NCBI GenBank assembly: GCA_951812925.1
Contig: OX638370.1
Location: 33,103,948-33,167,947, forward strand
DNA: 64,000 nt
Source of the DNA: Calliopum simillimum
Taxonomy: Eukaryota; Arthropoda; Insecta; Diptera; Lauxaniidae
Direction of reading: 5' to 3'
Numbering within the stretch: position 1 is the first letter of the stretch; every line of letters starts with the position of its first letter. The notes beneath the pieces were generated by a model. That model made no database searches. It worked only from the letters and a program-made list of their open reading frames with translations, and was not told the origin of the DNA. The position numbers were made by a program, and so were the translations under genes. Shown piece after piece: positions 22,341 to 33,749 of the stretch.

Positions 22341-23325
22341 TAGGGTGGGCCAAATTGTATGGACGAAATTTTATCGACTTCGGCTACCCCCCTATGTGAA
22401 AGTTCATTCAATTCTATGAATATTTGCCCAAGGAACTATACCTCTGCGTTCAACTTTAGTTCGGAGCATTTTTGATCGAAAATTGTACCTTTCATCAATA
22501 TTTTTTTTTGTTTTCATACTAAATTTTTAAAATTTTTATAAAGACAAAAGTAATGTCATTATATGATTTGGCTGGGATTCTATCAGTAATCAATTAAATT
22601 AGGTTTTGTTTACACGAAAACTTCACTTGATAGTGTGGAATTGATGCTGTATATTTAAAAAAGTGATATGGGTCAAATAGCCAATTATTATGACCGACTT
22701 TCAAAATAAACGATTCATATTTTTGGATCAATTTTTTCAAACAAAACACCAACCTAGGCTGAAAGTTCATTCAATTCTATGAATATTCCCCCAAGGAACT
22801 AAACCTCTACGTTCAACTTTAGTTCGGCGTATTTTCGATTGAAAATTCTACCTTGCGTTTAATATTTATTTTTATGCTTAATTTTCAAAATTCTTATAGA
22901 GACAAAAGTAATATCATAATATGTTTTTGCTGGTATTCTTTCAGTAATCAGTAAAATTAGGTTCTGTTTTTACGAAAAGTTTACTTGATAGCGTGGAATT
23001 GATTATATTTATTCCAAAAAATTATATCGGTCAAATAACCGATTTCAAAATAAACGAGTCATATTTTTACATGGATTTTTGGTATATTGTTCTGTAAAAT
23101 TAAAAATATAATCAATTCCATGCTATCAAGTAAACTTTCCATAAAAACAAAACCCAATTTTTTGATTGCTGACAGAATACCAGCCAAAACATATTATGAT
23201 ATTACTTTTGTCTCTATAAGAATTTTGAAAATTAAGCATAAAAATAAATATTAAACGCAAGGTTGAATTTTCAATCGAAAATGCGCCGAACTAGCCGAGA
23301 TCAGTTTTCAAATCGGCCCACCCTA
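22341..23325. mobile_element. 985 bp TIR element with 8 bp target duplication
   Basis: Ends are TAGGGTGGGCCAAATTG (22341 on) and, on the other strand, TAGGGTGGGCCGATTTG ending at 23325. TTATACAT (22333-22340) and TTATTCAT (23326-23333) match at 7 of 8 bases. The interior has a tandem pair of diverged units, about 22365-22740 and 22755-23060, followed by an inverted unit at about 23085-23300. The units contain the family C signature 'acaaaagtaatgtcatta' with 'ttgatagtgtggaattga'. An 8 bp duplication and TAGGG ends fit a hAT-type non-autonomous element. Confidence 0.7.
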
Positions 23326-23459
23326 TTATTCATGTACATATGTATGGATGTACATGAAACCAAAATACAACAATTACAAGCAGAATGAAGGACAAAAAAT
23401 TAAAAATTAAAAAAATGCAAGTGAAGTGGGGTTAAACTGACAAAGAAAATAAAATATGC

Positions 23460-23546
23460 GCCTAAAAGTATGCATCAAAGCCACCGCAGCTATTGTTGCT
23501 CTTGAATAAGAACATTTCTAATATTTGCTATTGCATACTTTTAGGC
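23460..23546. mobile_element. Miniature inverted repeat, CCTAAAAGTATGCA ends
   Basis: GCCTAAAAGTATGCA at 23460-23474 and its exact complement at 23532-23546. The same terminal sequence recurs at 40742 and at both ends of the element at 42097-42487, so this looks like the smallest member of that family. Confidence 0.5.
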
Positions 23547-24599
23547 TGCTACAAATATTAAACAATATTACAATTCAAACTGTTGCATTTTAATTTCAAT
23601 AATTATTTTTCAATATTTTAAATCTTTCTTCATTCATCATATTGACTCCATTTCGCCTTTCACTATAAAAATTGATAAAAAAGGCACCACTCGCCAGGAT
23701 ATTCATTAACTACATATCAACAACAGAACTGGAAGCTGTAGCGCATCATTGGCGTTTCAATTTAAACGTTATTGCGAAAGGACCCACAATGTAAAAATCA
23801 GCCAACGCAGTAGAGAAGGTAGCGACGACTTCAGCGGAGAAATATGCTATATATAAATTCATAAACTAGTCAAGTTAAAAGCGTGACCTGCATAATAATG
23901 CCAAGTGCTAGTGGACTGACTGAATAAATGCCCACCCGAACATTCAGTCTTACCAACGTGGAACTCAGCGCAGCATTCAGTTTCAGCGCCTTTTTGGCAG
24001 CAGCATCATATTTCATGTAATTTGTACTCTGCTTTCTTTTGTTTTTTGCGGATTTTCACAACGACACTTTCGTTTTTCATGCCCAGTCCAATATGCATCA
24101 TCTTTAAAGGATACTCACTTCAATATACTTACTTAGTATAGTTTTTGGCAAAAAGGACCTTGTAAGCGAGCGAGAGTGTCTTTACAACTGTCAACAACGC
24201 CTACGCTGCGGGAGTTACGTCGACTTGTTGTTGTTGTTGCAAGGATGTGTCGCATATTTATTTAAGTATCATCCTTGTTTTTGTCTGTTTCTTCTTCTTT
24301 TTTGTTGAATGCACGTCCTTTCGTTTTTGGTCACGAAAATTGTACACTTTAACTTTATCCTTAGAGTTATTAAAGCAAAAAAAAAAAAACATGCGCCCAA
24401 ATTTTAGAGATAAGCGAATGCCGCAAAATTGCGAAATAACTCTGCTGTTGATTGTTTGTAGTTATTTCTTTATTTATATTGTTGGAATTGTAATTTCTTA
24501 TATCCTCATGTAATGTATGTAAGAAAGGACTTTTCTTTCAATAAGTTCTTTTCATTTTACTACGTATACAGTGTGTGGAGATTTATTTCATTAGAAAGC

Positions 24600-24915
24600 G
24601 ATTTGTATAGTTTTCGGGATATAAATCAATATGGGCTTATGGTAATGAACTATGGTGTAGCGCAATTAAAGGCAATATTGAACTCATTTAGAGGATACAG
24701 TCGAAAATATACAGAACTATCACCGGAGTGACGAAAACATTTATAGGGACCTAAGTGTACCTACGGCTAAAGATGAAGCCTCACGCAAAATACAGGTCTA
24801 CCTTAAAAAACTCCGAAGGCACCCCAAGCCAGCTGGCTTGTATTTTAACCAACACTGCTAATACATCTTGCCTGCGAAGACGTGAACTCGCACCACTACG
24901 ATAATTTAGACGATC
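24600..24915 (+). pseudogene. C-terminal remnant of a jockey-like reverse transcriptase
   Basis: Frame at about 24629 reads IWAYGNELWCSAIKGNIELI, then a stop, then RIQSKIYRTITGV; after a one-base shift near 24730 it reads IYRDLSVPTAKDEASRKIQ and YLKKLRRHPKPAG, then NTANTSCLRRRELAPL near 24855-24900. The order (YG..LWG.A...N, F/IQSK.LR.IT, RDL.VP, HPNP, RRLKR) is the usual C-terminus of jockey-clade ORF2s. At least one stop and two frame changes are present. The rest of the element is not visible upstream: 23550-24600 holds only AT-rich DNA and a TTG run at 24226-24240. Confidence 0.7.
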
Positions 24916-25144
24916 GCGCAACTCAAATTTACCCTTAGGGCTGTCCAAGACCCTCAGAACCCCTTCTGTTACAATTTGTCACAAATTTGTGAACCCCCCT
25001 TTTCCCCTAAAAGTGTGACGTAATTTGTGGACAGCACCTTATGGAGTAATAAAATTTTAAGTACAGTTCTTGAGATTTTAGAACATTTTGTTAGTCTCAA
25101 GAAGAGAATATCCAAAAAAATAAACTAGTACGGGTGTATCCTTT

Positions 25145-26036
25145 GGCCTGGCCAAACATTTAATACCCCACACTGCAGTATTTTGAAAATTTTGCTTGTA
25201 TGGGAGGTACCACGCCCTTTTTTCTGAGTTCACTCAGTTTTTACTCAGAGCTTGAATTTGTAGTTCTTAGTATCGGAGTGAAATTCGTTGGAATTATCTC
25301 AGGAAACATTTTATGTATAGCGTTTTGAAGCTTTTGTTTATATGGGTGGTGCCACGCCCTCTTGTCCGTGTTCGTCTAGTTTTTGCTCAGAGTGTGCATT
25401 TATATGTAGTTCTTAGTATTCGAGTGAAATTTGGTTGGATTATCTTAAAAAACTCTTTCAGTATAGTATTTTGAAATGTATGCTTATATGGGGGGTGCCA
25501 CGCCTTCTTGTCTGATTTTACCCAGTTTTTGCTCAGAGCTTGCTTTTATAGTTTGAGTAAAATTTAGTTCGATTATCTCAAAAAACGCTTTTAGTATAGC
25601 GTTTTGAAGCTTTTGCGTATATGGGATGTGCCACGCCTTCTTGGCCGAACCCGCCCAGTTATTGTTTAGAGCTTGCGCTAATAACTCGTAGTATTTATTT
25701 GAATTGTTGTGAGAAATACTCCTCAAGTTGCATATTGAACATATTTTTTGTATGGGCGGTAGGAGTGTCCGTTAACCGATTTCACTAATTTTCAATCCCA
25801 CGAGTTACTTTGACGACGGAGGCAGTGTGCCAAATTTCATTGACATATCTTGCTCAGTTTTCTCGTAAAAAATATTTCCATGCACAGCCAGCCACCCGTT
25901 CAGAAAGGTGGACATAGCTATATCGACTCAAGAAGTGACGATGATCAAGAATATATATACTTTTCTATATCTGTCATGCCTCTTTCTCTGCGTTACAAAC
26001 GGAAGGACAATATACCCTGGGTGTAGGGTAAAAAAT
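25145..26036 (-). repeat. TACCC-type dispersed repeat, long copy
   Basis: Read on the minus strand it opens with TACCCTACACCCAGGG, then 'gtccttccgtttgtaacgc', 'attcttgatcatcgtcact', and 'gagtcgatatagctatgtcc', a layout common to abundant dipteran intergenic repeats. It then passes into about four diverged 130-150 bp tandem units around 25200-25730, each with 'tgccacgcc(c/t)tcttg', 'gtttttgctcagag', 'gtagttcttagta' and 'tatagcgttttgaagctttt'. A plus-oriented copy lies at 62764-63468. The ORFs at 25908-26260 and 25484-25726 fall inside the repeat and are not genes. Confidence 0.7.
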
Positions 26037-26039
26037 GCG

Positions 26040-26815
26040 GTGGGAACACTTTCTTCAGAATATTCCCGAGAAATTTTTTTCGCCACCAGCTCTTCATGCA
26101 GAAATAATTGGGTTGGGTTGGCAAAAAACGGGTCCAAGTGACTCCATGAATAAGCCAAAGATGTGAATAAATTATCAAGGTATGCTATGTTGTTCCTAAA
26201 ATCTGAACCCTTTGCAACGCCAACTCCCCGACATGAATTTGAGCATTTCCTCCAGACCACCGTTTAGAGTTTAGATCTAAGGAGGACTGTTCTGGTTCTT
26301 TATAAATGTAATTCTTTATCTTTCTTTTGCGAACTACAAAAAAAAAATGATTAACTAATTACCTACAGTTGTTACGAAAGCAGTTGTCTCATTACCATAC
26401 AATGGCGTTATGGAGAGCCAATCAGGACTACTTTAGTTATTCTTGTTATAGTTTTGATAAAAGGTTCCACTTTTGGATTCTGCCTGATGATGCGTGGACA
26501 GCTTATAACTAGGAAACGTTGAAACTTCTTATGGACGTCTGTTTAACTGCCGTGGAGGGCAGCTTTGATGCGTTGCTGAATGATGAGATGATCCTTTGGG
26601 CAACAACAAAAAAAAACTTTAAAACGTACAAGTTATCTGGGGAAAATGGCAATATTCCTATCACATAAGTACTTATAATTGCAATTCGCTGAGCTATCTG
26701 TTTAATTTCTCAAAATTGATCTAATTTGGACTAAGTCTCACTTCCTTCACTCGATTAATTTTACTTCTGTTTTATTTCAGCTGCACTTGTTTTCACTTCA
26801 GTTTAACATCACTTG
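26040..26815. other. Gene-free stretch, one weak coding trace
   Basis: Between 26400 and 26610 the plus strand reads in one frame ETLKLLMDVCLTAVEGSFDA with a stop just before it. I cannot tie this to a family. A CTGATGA and a GAAAC word lie close together at 26486 and 26512, but no hammerhead fold forms (see rejected items). Confidence 0.2.
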
Positions 26816-26819
26816 TACT

Positions 26820-27225
26820 ATATTTTTATAATTTTTTACAGAACTACGACTTTTTTACAATTTTTCTGTGCTTTTTCTTCACTTTTCTGCAATATTTCTA
26901 CACGTTCTTTACACTTTTTTTACATTTTTTCTACACCTTTTCTACAGTATTTCTACAATATTTCTAATCTTTCTTTATTTTTTTTCTACACTTTTTCGAT
27001 ACCTATTCTTCAATATTTCTACACCTTTTCTACACATTTTCTTAATTTTTTTACACCACTTTTACACCTTTTCTATACTATTTCAATACCTTTTCTACAC
27101 CATTACATCATTTCAACTGTTTTCTACATTATTTATATACTTTTCTAATCTTTTTCAATATTTTTTCGACTCTTTTTTAGACACCAAATATTTCTACACT
27201 TTTTCTACACTTTCACATCAAGTGT
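26820..27225 (+). repeat. Pyrimidine-rich degenerate tandem repeat
   Basis: Variants of TTTTCTACAC and CAATATTTCTAC recur continuously. The overlapping ORFs at 26813-27148 and 26868-27227 are purely the translation of this simple sequence (Phe, Tyr, Leu, Ser only). The strand asymmetry (C+T on the plus strand) is strong over the whole block. Confidence 0.7.
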
Positions 27226-27402
27226 AGATAATCAGACACTACTTTCTTATTGTGTGATGTTGAGGCTACAAAATTTTATGAATTATTAACAGTGTGAGTG
27301 TGTTCTTGTTCTTGTAGTTTTCTCGGCTCTGTGTCTTTGAGTTTTCCCTTCTGGGTGTTTACTGGTATGCGTGGTTTAGTTTTATGTGTCTGTATTTCCC
27401 CT

Positions 27403-27422
27403 ATTTTTTTTTTTTTTTTTTT
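27403..27422. repeat. Poly-T run
   Basis: A T run of about 20 bases inside otherwise unassigned sequence (27226-27845). Confidence 0.7.
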
Positions 27423-27847
27423 GTGGCAAATAAGAATTTGTGTCTGTCTGCATGTGGTCGTGTAATTTAAGCCATGTTCTATCATTTTAATAACAATTTG
27501 TAAAAGTTTTACGCTTTCAGTTTCAGTTTTTAGGCTGTTTTCTCTAGAATTGTTTAGAGGTCGAAAAAATACTCCCACAGTTTGGGAAAAGTTATTTTAT
27601 TCTTACATGCATGTGGGAGTTTATATACTACGTATGGAAAAACAGTATTGTTTTTTTGTTTTGACAACATTTTCATTAGAATGTTAACGACTGTTTTATT
27701 GTTATTTAATGAGTTGACAAATTAATGCAGCCAACTTTAATTGGATTGAAGAAGTTCCGCGAAAAAGAGAATTGGTGGCAAATGTTTGACACATCTCTTT
27801 TTAATGGAAAATTTCGAAGGAGGCTGAAGAAAACATTATATTACTTA

Positions 27848-27974
27848 GGGCCGTTTTCACAATGTCCAGTTAAAATTTAACTTTCAGATAAATAAAAATT
27901 TTGTATGAAATTTTATGTCAAAGTGGCAGTTAAAGTTCCAGTCAATGCTTAACTGAACATTGTAAAAATGGCCC
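27848..27974. mobile_element. Tourist-like MITE, 127 bp
   Basis: GGGCCGTTTTCACAATGTCC at the left and, on the other strand, GGGCCATTTTTACAATGTTC at the right, each continuing into CAGTTAA. TTA lies outside both ends (27845-27847 and 27975-27977). A GGGCC terminus with a 3 bp TTA duplication is typical of PIF/Harbinger MITEs. The 69-codon frame that begins in its right end (27968-28177) has no recognisable domain. Confidence 0.65.
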
Positions 27975-28179
27975 TTAAGGACTTAGCCAAGGGAAAGGTT
28001 TTGAGGGTTCAACGAGCACAAAGAGAAATTAGAAGTCTCAATTACACAGATCATTTATATGATTCTTACAAGAAACCCCCAAGAAATGAAATTCTGTCTA
28101 CGTTCTTGATATTACAATTATTAGAATTATTCCCAAGAATAACGCGTGTGGAACTTAGTTTATGTGATCGAAGTTAAAC

Positions 28180-28785
28180 TTAAATTGGAAAACTAGGCGT
28201 TTTGCTAATTTGATTGCAAGAAAGTTTTTCTTTAAAAATGTTAGGAGTAGCGGAACATAATAAAAAATTGCAGAAATTATTCTGTCCAAAGTTTAAGCAA
28301 CGTATCTTGGAGTCTCTTCACAACATTTAATATCTGGAGCTTTTTTGAAAAATTAATTTATTAATAAACTTTCAGGAATGCCATATGGTTTTCTATCCGC
28401 AAGATTCGCTCAAACCATATTTAAAAAAATTTAAATAAAATTTTAGTCTTATAACGCTTAAACAAAAGTTTTTAAAATCCAATATAAATTTTTAAGGGTT
28501 GCCAACTGGTTATTTTCGAAAATTTTGTTTAATCTTGGGTTCTTTTTTTTGACTGAATTGATATCTCCGGTTTCAGAAACGCATTATCTGTGCGTTTATC
28601 TAATTTTCTTAAAATTGTACAAAAATTTTCAGGGTTGCCATATGTTTTTTTTTGTAAGTTTTGCTCAAAACATATATCAGCATTTCCGCCAAAATGTGCA
28701 TCGTGAGCCAAAAATTTTAATCATCATATTTCTGAAACTAGTAAGCGTACATGGATGAGATGTGGTACTTATGTAAAAAGCACCA
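28180..28785. other. Unassigned stretch with 'gggttgccaa' words
   Basis: 'agggttgccaactggtta' near 28496 and 'agggttgccatatg' near 28630 recall 'ccaggtggcaacaccg' and 'gcaggtggcaaccct' at 31597-31720 on the other strand. This may be a diverged dispersed repeat. No gene is supported. Confidence 0.3.
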
Positions 28786-28888
28786 ACATAAATAATTTAT
28801 TCTGGGAAAAATGGGGGTATCACGCCCTCAAAAAAATGACTTCATTATATCGCCGAAAATATTTATCGCACATGAATGAAATTTAATG

Positions 28889-29465
28889 CAAGGGTGTCAG
28901 TATAGAACAAAGGTGAGCCAATTTTGGCTCGACACCAACAACATCAATATTTCTGTACAACATTCACAGAAATAATTTTTTTTGTTTTTTTTACGCTTTC
29001 GCGATTTTGTTGCTTTTTTGCGTACACACAAAATCGAACTCGAATTAACATAAAACAACAACAACGTTTACGTCGCAACAAAATCAAAAACAACAAATAA
29101 TATGGGTACTAATGCGTTGATGCGCAGTTGCGAAAATGCAAGTCTTATACGCACTAACGCCTGAACGTTCAATGTGAATACATATATCCATCTTGAGAAA
29201 TTGCAGAAGTAGTGCAAATTAATGTGTTTGTGGTTTTACAAATGTCAAACCTTCGCAAACCGCACTTCCGAAACAACGCAAGAGCATTGCGCATCAACGC
29301 GTGAATACCCCTACTTTTTGTGTGTGTCCCAGTTCTTAGAAATTTTGAAAATTGTTGAAATATTATTGTTGTAAACAAGGTAATTCGAATTTGAAGTTGT
29401 TGTAATAGCGAAAATTTTGCGCTGCATGCGCTTGGCTCAGTGATTTGAAAACGCTGACACCCTTG
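28889..29465. mobile_element. hAT-type MITE, 577 bp, perfect 8 bp duplication
   Basis: CAAGGGTGTCAG (28889-28900) and CTGACACCCTTG (29454-29465) are perfect 12 bp inverted termini. ATTTAATG flanks both sides exactly (28881-28888 and 29466-29473). Subterminal TGAGCCAA / TTGGCTCA also match, and an inner inverted pair with GCGTTGATGCGCA lies near 29113 and 29290. There is no transposase frame. The flanks rejoin into a 'ccacgccc'-containing repeat (28790-28888 plus 29466-29660). TSD length and terminus fit hAT. Confidence 0.85.
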
Positions 29466-29479
29466 ATTTAATGCATGTA

Positions 29480-30118
29480 GCGCCAGGACAAATAATGTTC
29501 TCTGAGCGATGCCACGCCCCTAAAAAAAGAAATTCATAATTTATGTAATTTGGTACACATGTAAAATGGATAGGGACAAATGACATATTTTGGAAAAATT
29601 GGTGATGTCACCTCAACTTAACAAGATAAGGTGATCCAACATTCACTAGGAGATCCTGGTTTTTTGAAAGATTTTTAATTAAAAATTTGTATGGTAGAAA
29701 AAATGTCACGTTCATATCGTCACTTATCGATTCGGACTATGATCAAAACAAAGAAAGAAGATATTCAAATCAAACAAAATACATTATAAAGTAACATCAT
29801 TGCATAATATTCTAAAATTAGTCGCCCTTTAAAATTCTGACTTGTTTCGCAGAATTCGGACTTTCTTTGATTAGGCACGAAAACTACATCTATTTTGGTC
29901 ACGCTCGTTTTGTGCTTTTTTTTGCATGTATCTTGGAACCAAGACTTTGCCTGCTATGAAAGTTGGTACTAATTATAGTGCTTCCTAGGAGCTATAATGT
30001 AAAGTAAAAACTAAAATAAAAATCTGTTTTACTTCCACTTTTTTTGCACTTTAAATGTGTACGACGTTCGCGTTCGTCACCTGGGAAATGCCCATAGTTA
30101 AAAAACAAAAATTAAAAT
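29480..30118. other. Host repeat remainder and unassigned DNA
   Basis: 29466-29660 completes the repeat interrupted by the hAT MITE ('gatgccacgcccctaaaaaa'). After that I see only AT-rich sequence without coding or structural signals. Confidence 0.3.
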
Positions 30119-30256
30119 TTACAGCCTGATTCTGTGATTTCTTGATAAAATTTTTGTCAAGAAATTTTATCATGATTTTTAAACGGTCAAGTTGGCTAAA
30201 TTTTAATTGTATACATTTTTATAATAATAAAATTTAGAAAATCGATTTTCAACATA

Positions 30257-30323
30257 ACGCTTAGCTCAGATAGTAAGATCGTCAACTGGCAACGCTGAGG
30301 TTGTAGGTTCAATTCTCCAGCGA
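30257..30323 (+). other. tRNA-like module, left arm
   Basis: TTAGCTCAGATAGTAAGA resembles the tRNA D-arm and A box, and GGTTCAATTCTCC (30306-30318) the T-arm and B box, with spacing close to a tRNA. Acceptor pairing is poor, so this is a tRNA-derived promoter-like sequence rather than a tRNA gene. Confidence 0.6.
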
Positions 30324-30874
30324 ACTTTAAAATTTTTTTTGTTGTTTTTTGATGTTATTTCTTTTTTCTTGGTTTCTTTTTTTTTAAATTTTTTCCAGTT
30401 CGGAAACTTTATTCCAGCAAATTTCACCTTTTTACTGCTGTTCTACCGCATGCACGGAACGTGATACAGACGACTGGCTCATAGGAAGGTTGCACTTATT
30501 TCCGAAACATTTTTGACAAGATTCATGTCCAATTTAACGTTCCCAAAATACGAGCGGATAATGATAGCGACATTTTCCGAATATCATGCGGCTTTAAATC
30601 ATCCACAAGACAACGACACAAGGTTGCAGGGTGTCTAAAATTTAGTGTAAACTCCTTTTGTGGAAAGGGAGATCGCTATTAACGCGAAGAAATTGCATTT
30701 GATATCTTGTTATTTTGTTTTCAGGGATTTCTTCTTCGTCGTGTATCAAAATTGCAAACATCTACAGTTCTTCCATTTGTGCAGTTGTTAATTCAAATAA
30801 AAAAATGAAAATATAAAAATAAAATAATTTGTCAAGGGCAAAAAAGAAAGCCGTATTGAATATTTGTCAACAAG

Positions 30875-30942
30875 CCCGCTGCGGAATTGAACCTATGGCC
30901 TCTGCGTTGCTAGTTGCCGATCCTACTATCTGAGCTAAGCGT
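30875..30942 (-). other. tRNA-like module, right arm
   Basis: On the minus strand it reads TTAGCTCAGATAGTAGGATC and then AGGTTCAATTCCGCAGC. It is the inverted partner of 30257-30323, with a slightly better D-arm and B box. Transcription from it would run into the core toward the left module. Confidence 0.6.
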
Positions 30943-31146
30943 TATGTTGAAATTCGATTTTCTAAATTTTATTATTGTAAAAACGTATACAATTAAAATT
31001 TAGTCAACTTGACCGTTTAAAAATCTTGATAAAATTTCTTGACAAAAATTTTATCAAGAAATCACAGAATCAGGCTGTTAGTCTTAAAACACTTAAATAA
31101 ACTTTCTAAAAATTGATAAAAAAACTTTCGATGCCAAAGTGTTTTT

Positions 31147-31410
31147 ATATCGTCGGGTTAAAACTACAACTAGACATCTACATATATTGATGTTTTGAGT
31201 TAAGTATACAGAAACATGAAGAAAAAACGGCTCTATGCCCCAGTCTAATCGGTTTTTTGAAATGTAGTCTCCATCCAATTTTATATAAAGAATAAAAAGC
31301 ATAAAACTGCAAAATCCCATACAAAAAACGAATTTCAAAAAATTTAAAACGCTTTTTTCTCAAAACATGAAAAATGTAGATGTCTAGTTGTAGTTTTAAC
31401 CCGACGATAT
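31147..31410. mobile_element. 264 bp MITE with 37 bp perfect inverted ends
   Basis: ATATCGTCGGGTTAAAACTA begins the left end and its complement closes the right end. The inverted match is exact for about 37 bp (through 'agacatctacat') and continues with gaps to about 53 bp ('atgttttgag'). The ORFs at 31093-31363 run through it and are not genes. The duplication could be TA or TATA; this cannot be resolved. Confidence 0.75.
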
Positions 31411-31414
31411 GTTA

Positions 31415-33745
31415 GTCTTGTGCAATCCCTTTTTTAAGTTTTGTATTTTGAGTATCAAAAATTAACAAAACCGAGTTGTATTTCACAACCAGGTGCCAAA
31501 ACTTATAATTTATGTTGGATTTTCAAAAGTTTACTAAAACTTTAATTTTCTAATATATGGTCCAAGGCAAACTAAGAAAAAAAAAAAAAAAAATAAAAAC
31601 CAGGTGGCAACACCGAATATTCATGTACAATTTAAAAAAAGTTTATCCAAGCGTTTCTGAAATTAAAAATTTCAATTTAGTGAAAAAAAAGTAAGAACTT
31701 AACAAAAGCAGGTGGCAACCCTAATAATAAAAACAGTTGGTAACTCTCAAAGATGAATTCATAATTGGCATCTGCGCCATTATTCGTAAAACGCTACGAG
31801 GTTTTTGGACAGCCCCTAATTATAAAAAGGAACTTTAGTTCAAGAAGTCAACAGCAATGTCCCGTAAGGGAAGCATTCTCCTGTAGTAAATTTGACGCAA
31901 GAATGTCACATGGGAGAATGCTTAAATGTCGCAAAAACAATTATATCACAATGAAAATAGCAAAAATATTCCAAAAAACTTGAAACTGGTGTACATGAAT
32001 TCTAGTTGTTCATTGATTTAATTGTCTTAAATTAAAAGTATATGCAAAAAATCTACAGGGAAAATCTCACGCACTCGTATTCTTTACAGAATTCAAATAT
32101 CTTGCTATCTACAAAAAATATTTGTCAACAATTCTCGAACTCTGAAAATTTCCTATCGAAACGTTGCAAAAGTATAAGATCTTAAAACGGAACACTTTTT
32201 GCTTCTTCAAGCTTTTGTCAACTAAAGATATGCATATCTTGCAGATATTCTAATCTCGTTCCCTTCAAGATCAAGCTCCTTGACTGCTGTCAAAAAATTT
32301 TTGTGGGAGGCTAATATTTCACAGAATGAAGGTGCTGTACCTCAACTACAATTTTGTTGCCATCCAATTTAGTTTCTAACAGTATGTAACACCCGCCATT
32401 ACTATGCAATTGCCGTTGAATTTAGTGACCAACAAGTCAATTAAAAAAATGAGATGCAGAAAGCAACAAATACAACCACCCAAAGTATCCACAAGCCATC
32501 GAATTTCAATTTATTCAAACTTATTGTTTGCTGAAAAACAACGAAAAACTCAGCTGTGTCTTAAAAACATGAAAAATGAGAGAAAATATTCCGCACAAGG
32601 ACACAAAAGCAGATGCGCCAACAGCAGCCACATTGACTTTGGCATAAATTAATATTCAAGACACGTTTCGTGTATTAACCGATATTGCTAACAATTTCCA
32701 TAAGTCAGTCAGGGAAGCAACTGGAAGCAATTAAAATCAACGTACAATCGACCGATGACGACGACGACGTCGACCAAATATAGCGACGATGAAGGTCGAT
32801 GCTGTTGGATGTGACTGTAAGAAGAATGTGAGCGGCTATTGTGGGACCATGTTCACATTGCTGTTATCATCGGGGACGGCCATCGCCAGCCGTGCCATTG
32901 CCAAATGATGTCCTTTCGCAGTGAATATGAATTTTTGAATATTACATACACGTGCATAGCTCTTCAACTATGCAGGGACATATACGTGTACATACAGGAG
33001 TTATAACTGGGAATACGAAGAAAAAAGAAAAAAAAAAACATATAACAAACGATTTAATATTCAAATCTCTGGTAACGCCCAATTAATGTATTTTGCACAA
33101 ATATTGCATACTAATGAGTTGAACAAGTAAATTAAAAAGAGATGCATATACTTAATGTAAGAGAGAAAAAATGTGAGCTATAGTTGACACGTGCAATTGA
33201 AGTATATTCTTTATAATTTTATATGTAGATTGATTTCTCGACTCAAGTAGTAGGTCTTTAACTTGAATTTTTGATGTTGGTGCAGGTGCTGCAACTTATT
33301 GTCAAAATATATCGTTGCCGAATACTTGGATGTAACGTAACAGTTTCAGCTTAGTAACATGGTTGCATACCATAAAGTATCAATTGGCGTTTGACATGAA
33401 AAGAAATATTTATTTAGTTAATACTGACCAATATATAATAATGGACTGATACTTTTTCTTGAAAAGAGATTTTATGATTTCATTGCAATAATTCAATGAT
33501 ACAAATTAGAAGATTTACTTTTGAATCAATGGTAACATCACATTAATTTAATGGGACAAAAAATTAGATTAATAGTACCCCCACATTAACTTTAAGGTAC
33601 AAGCTATTAATGTGTTGATATGTTGATATTAGTTAAATATCCTTGGACCATTAAATTGGTTGTCTGTTGGATTAAGACTTTATTTGTAAATGGATTTGAT
33701 TATATAAAGACAGTACATATAGTACTATACAAAATCTTACCAGGA
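31415..33745. other. Long stretch without a supported gene
   Basis: AT-rich DNA with 'ggtggcaac' words at 31597 and 31710, a GACGAC run at 32757-32772, and ORFs of 72 and 82 codons (31765-31983, 32404-32652) with no domain, no neighbours and ordinary low-complexity composition. I see no RNA gene or repeat boundary. Confidence 0.3.
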
Positions 33746-33749
33746 GAAT

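Larger units (their letters stand above)
30122..31077. mobile_element. 956 bp TIR element with a tRNA-like module in each arm
   Basis: CAGCCTGATTCTGTGATTTC at 30122 and its complement ending at 31077, each flanked by TTA (30119-30121 and 31078-31080). The inverted arms are about 200 bp with few differences. The outer part holds a small palindrome (TTGATAAAATTT / AAATTTTATCA). The inner end of each arm is a tRNA-like sequence, so the two modules face each other across a core of about 540 bp. No ORF with a known domain is inside. The 3 bp TTA duplication fits PIF/Harbinger, but the terminus does not obviously belong there, so the class is open. Confidence 0.75.

Noticed and set aside
25908..26260. 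ORFs of 77 to 110 codons
   Set aside because: They lie inside a dispersed non-coding repeat.
26482..26516. CTGATGA and GAAAC words spaced like a hammerhead ribozyme core
   Set aside because: The sequence between them does not form a stem II, and stems I and III are not apparent; probably chance.
26813..27227. Two overlapping ORFs rich in Phe, Tyr and Leu
   Set aside because: Pure translation of a TTTCTACAC-type repeat.
27968..28177. 69-codon ORF starting MALKDLAKGKV
   Set aside because: Its start lies in a MITE terminus and no domain or conservation is evident.
32404..32652. 82-codon basic ORF
   Set aside because: No domain, context or composition bias to support it.
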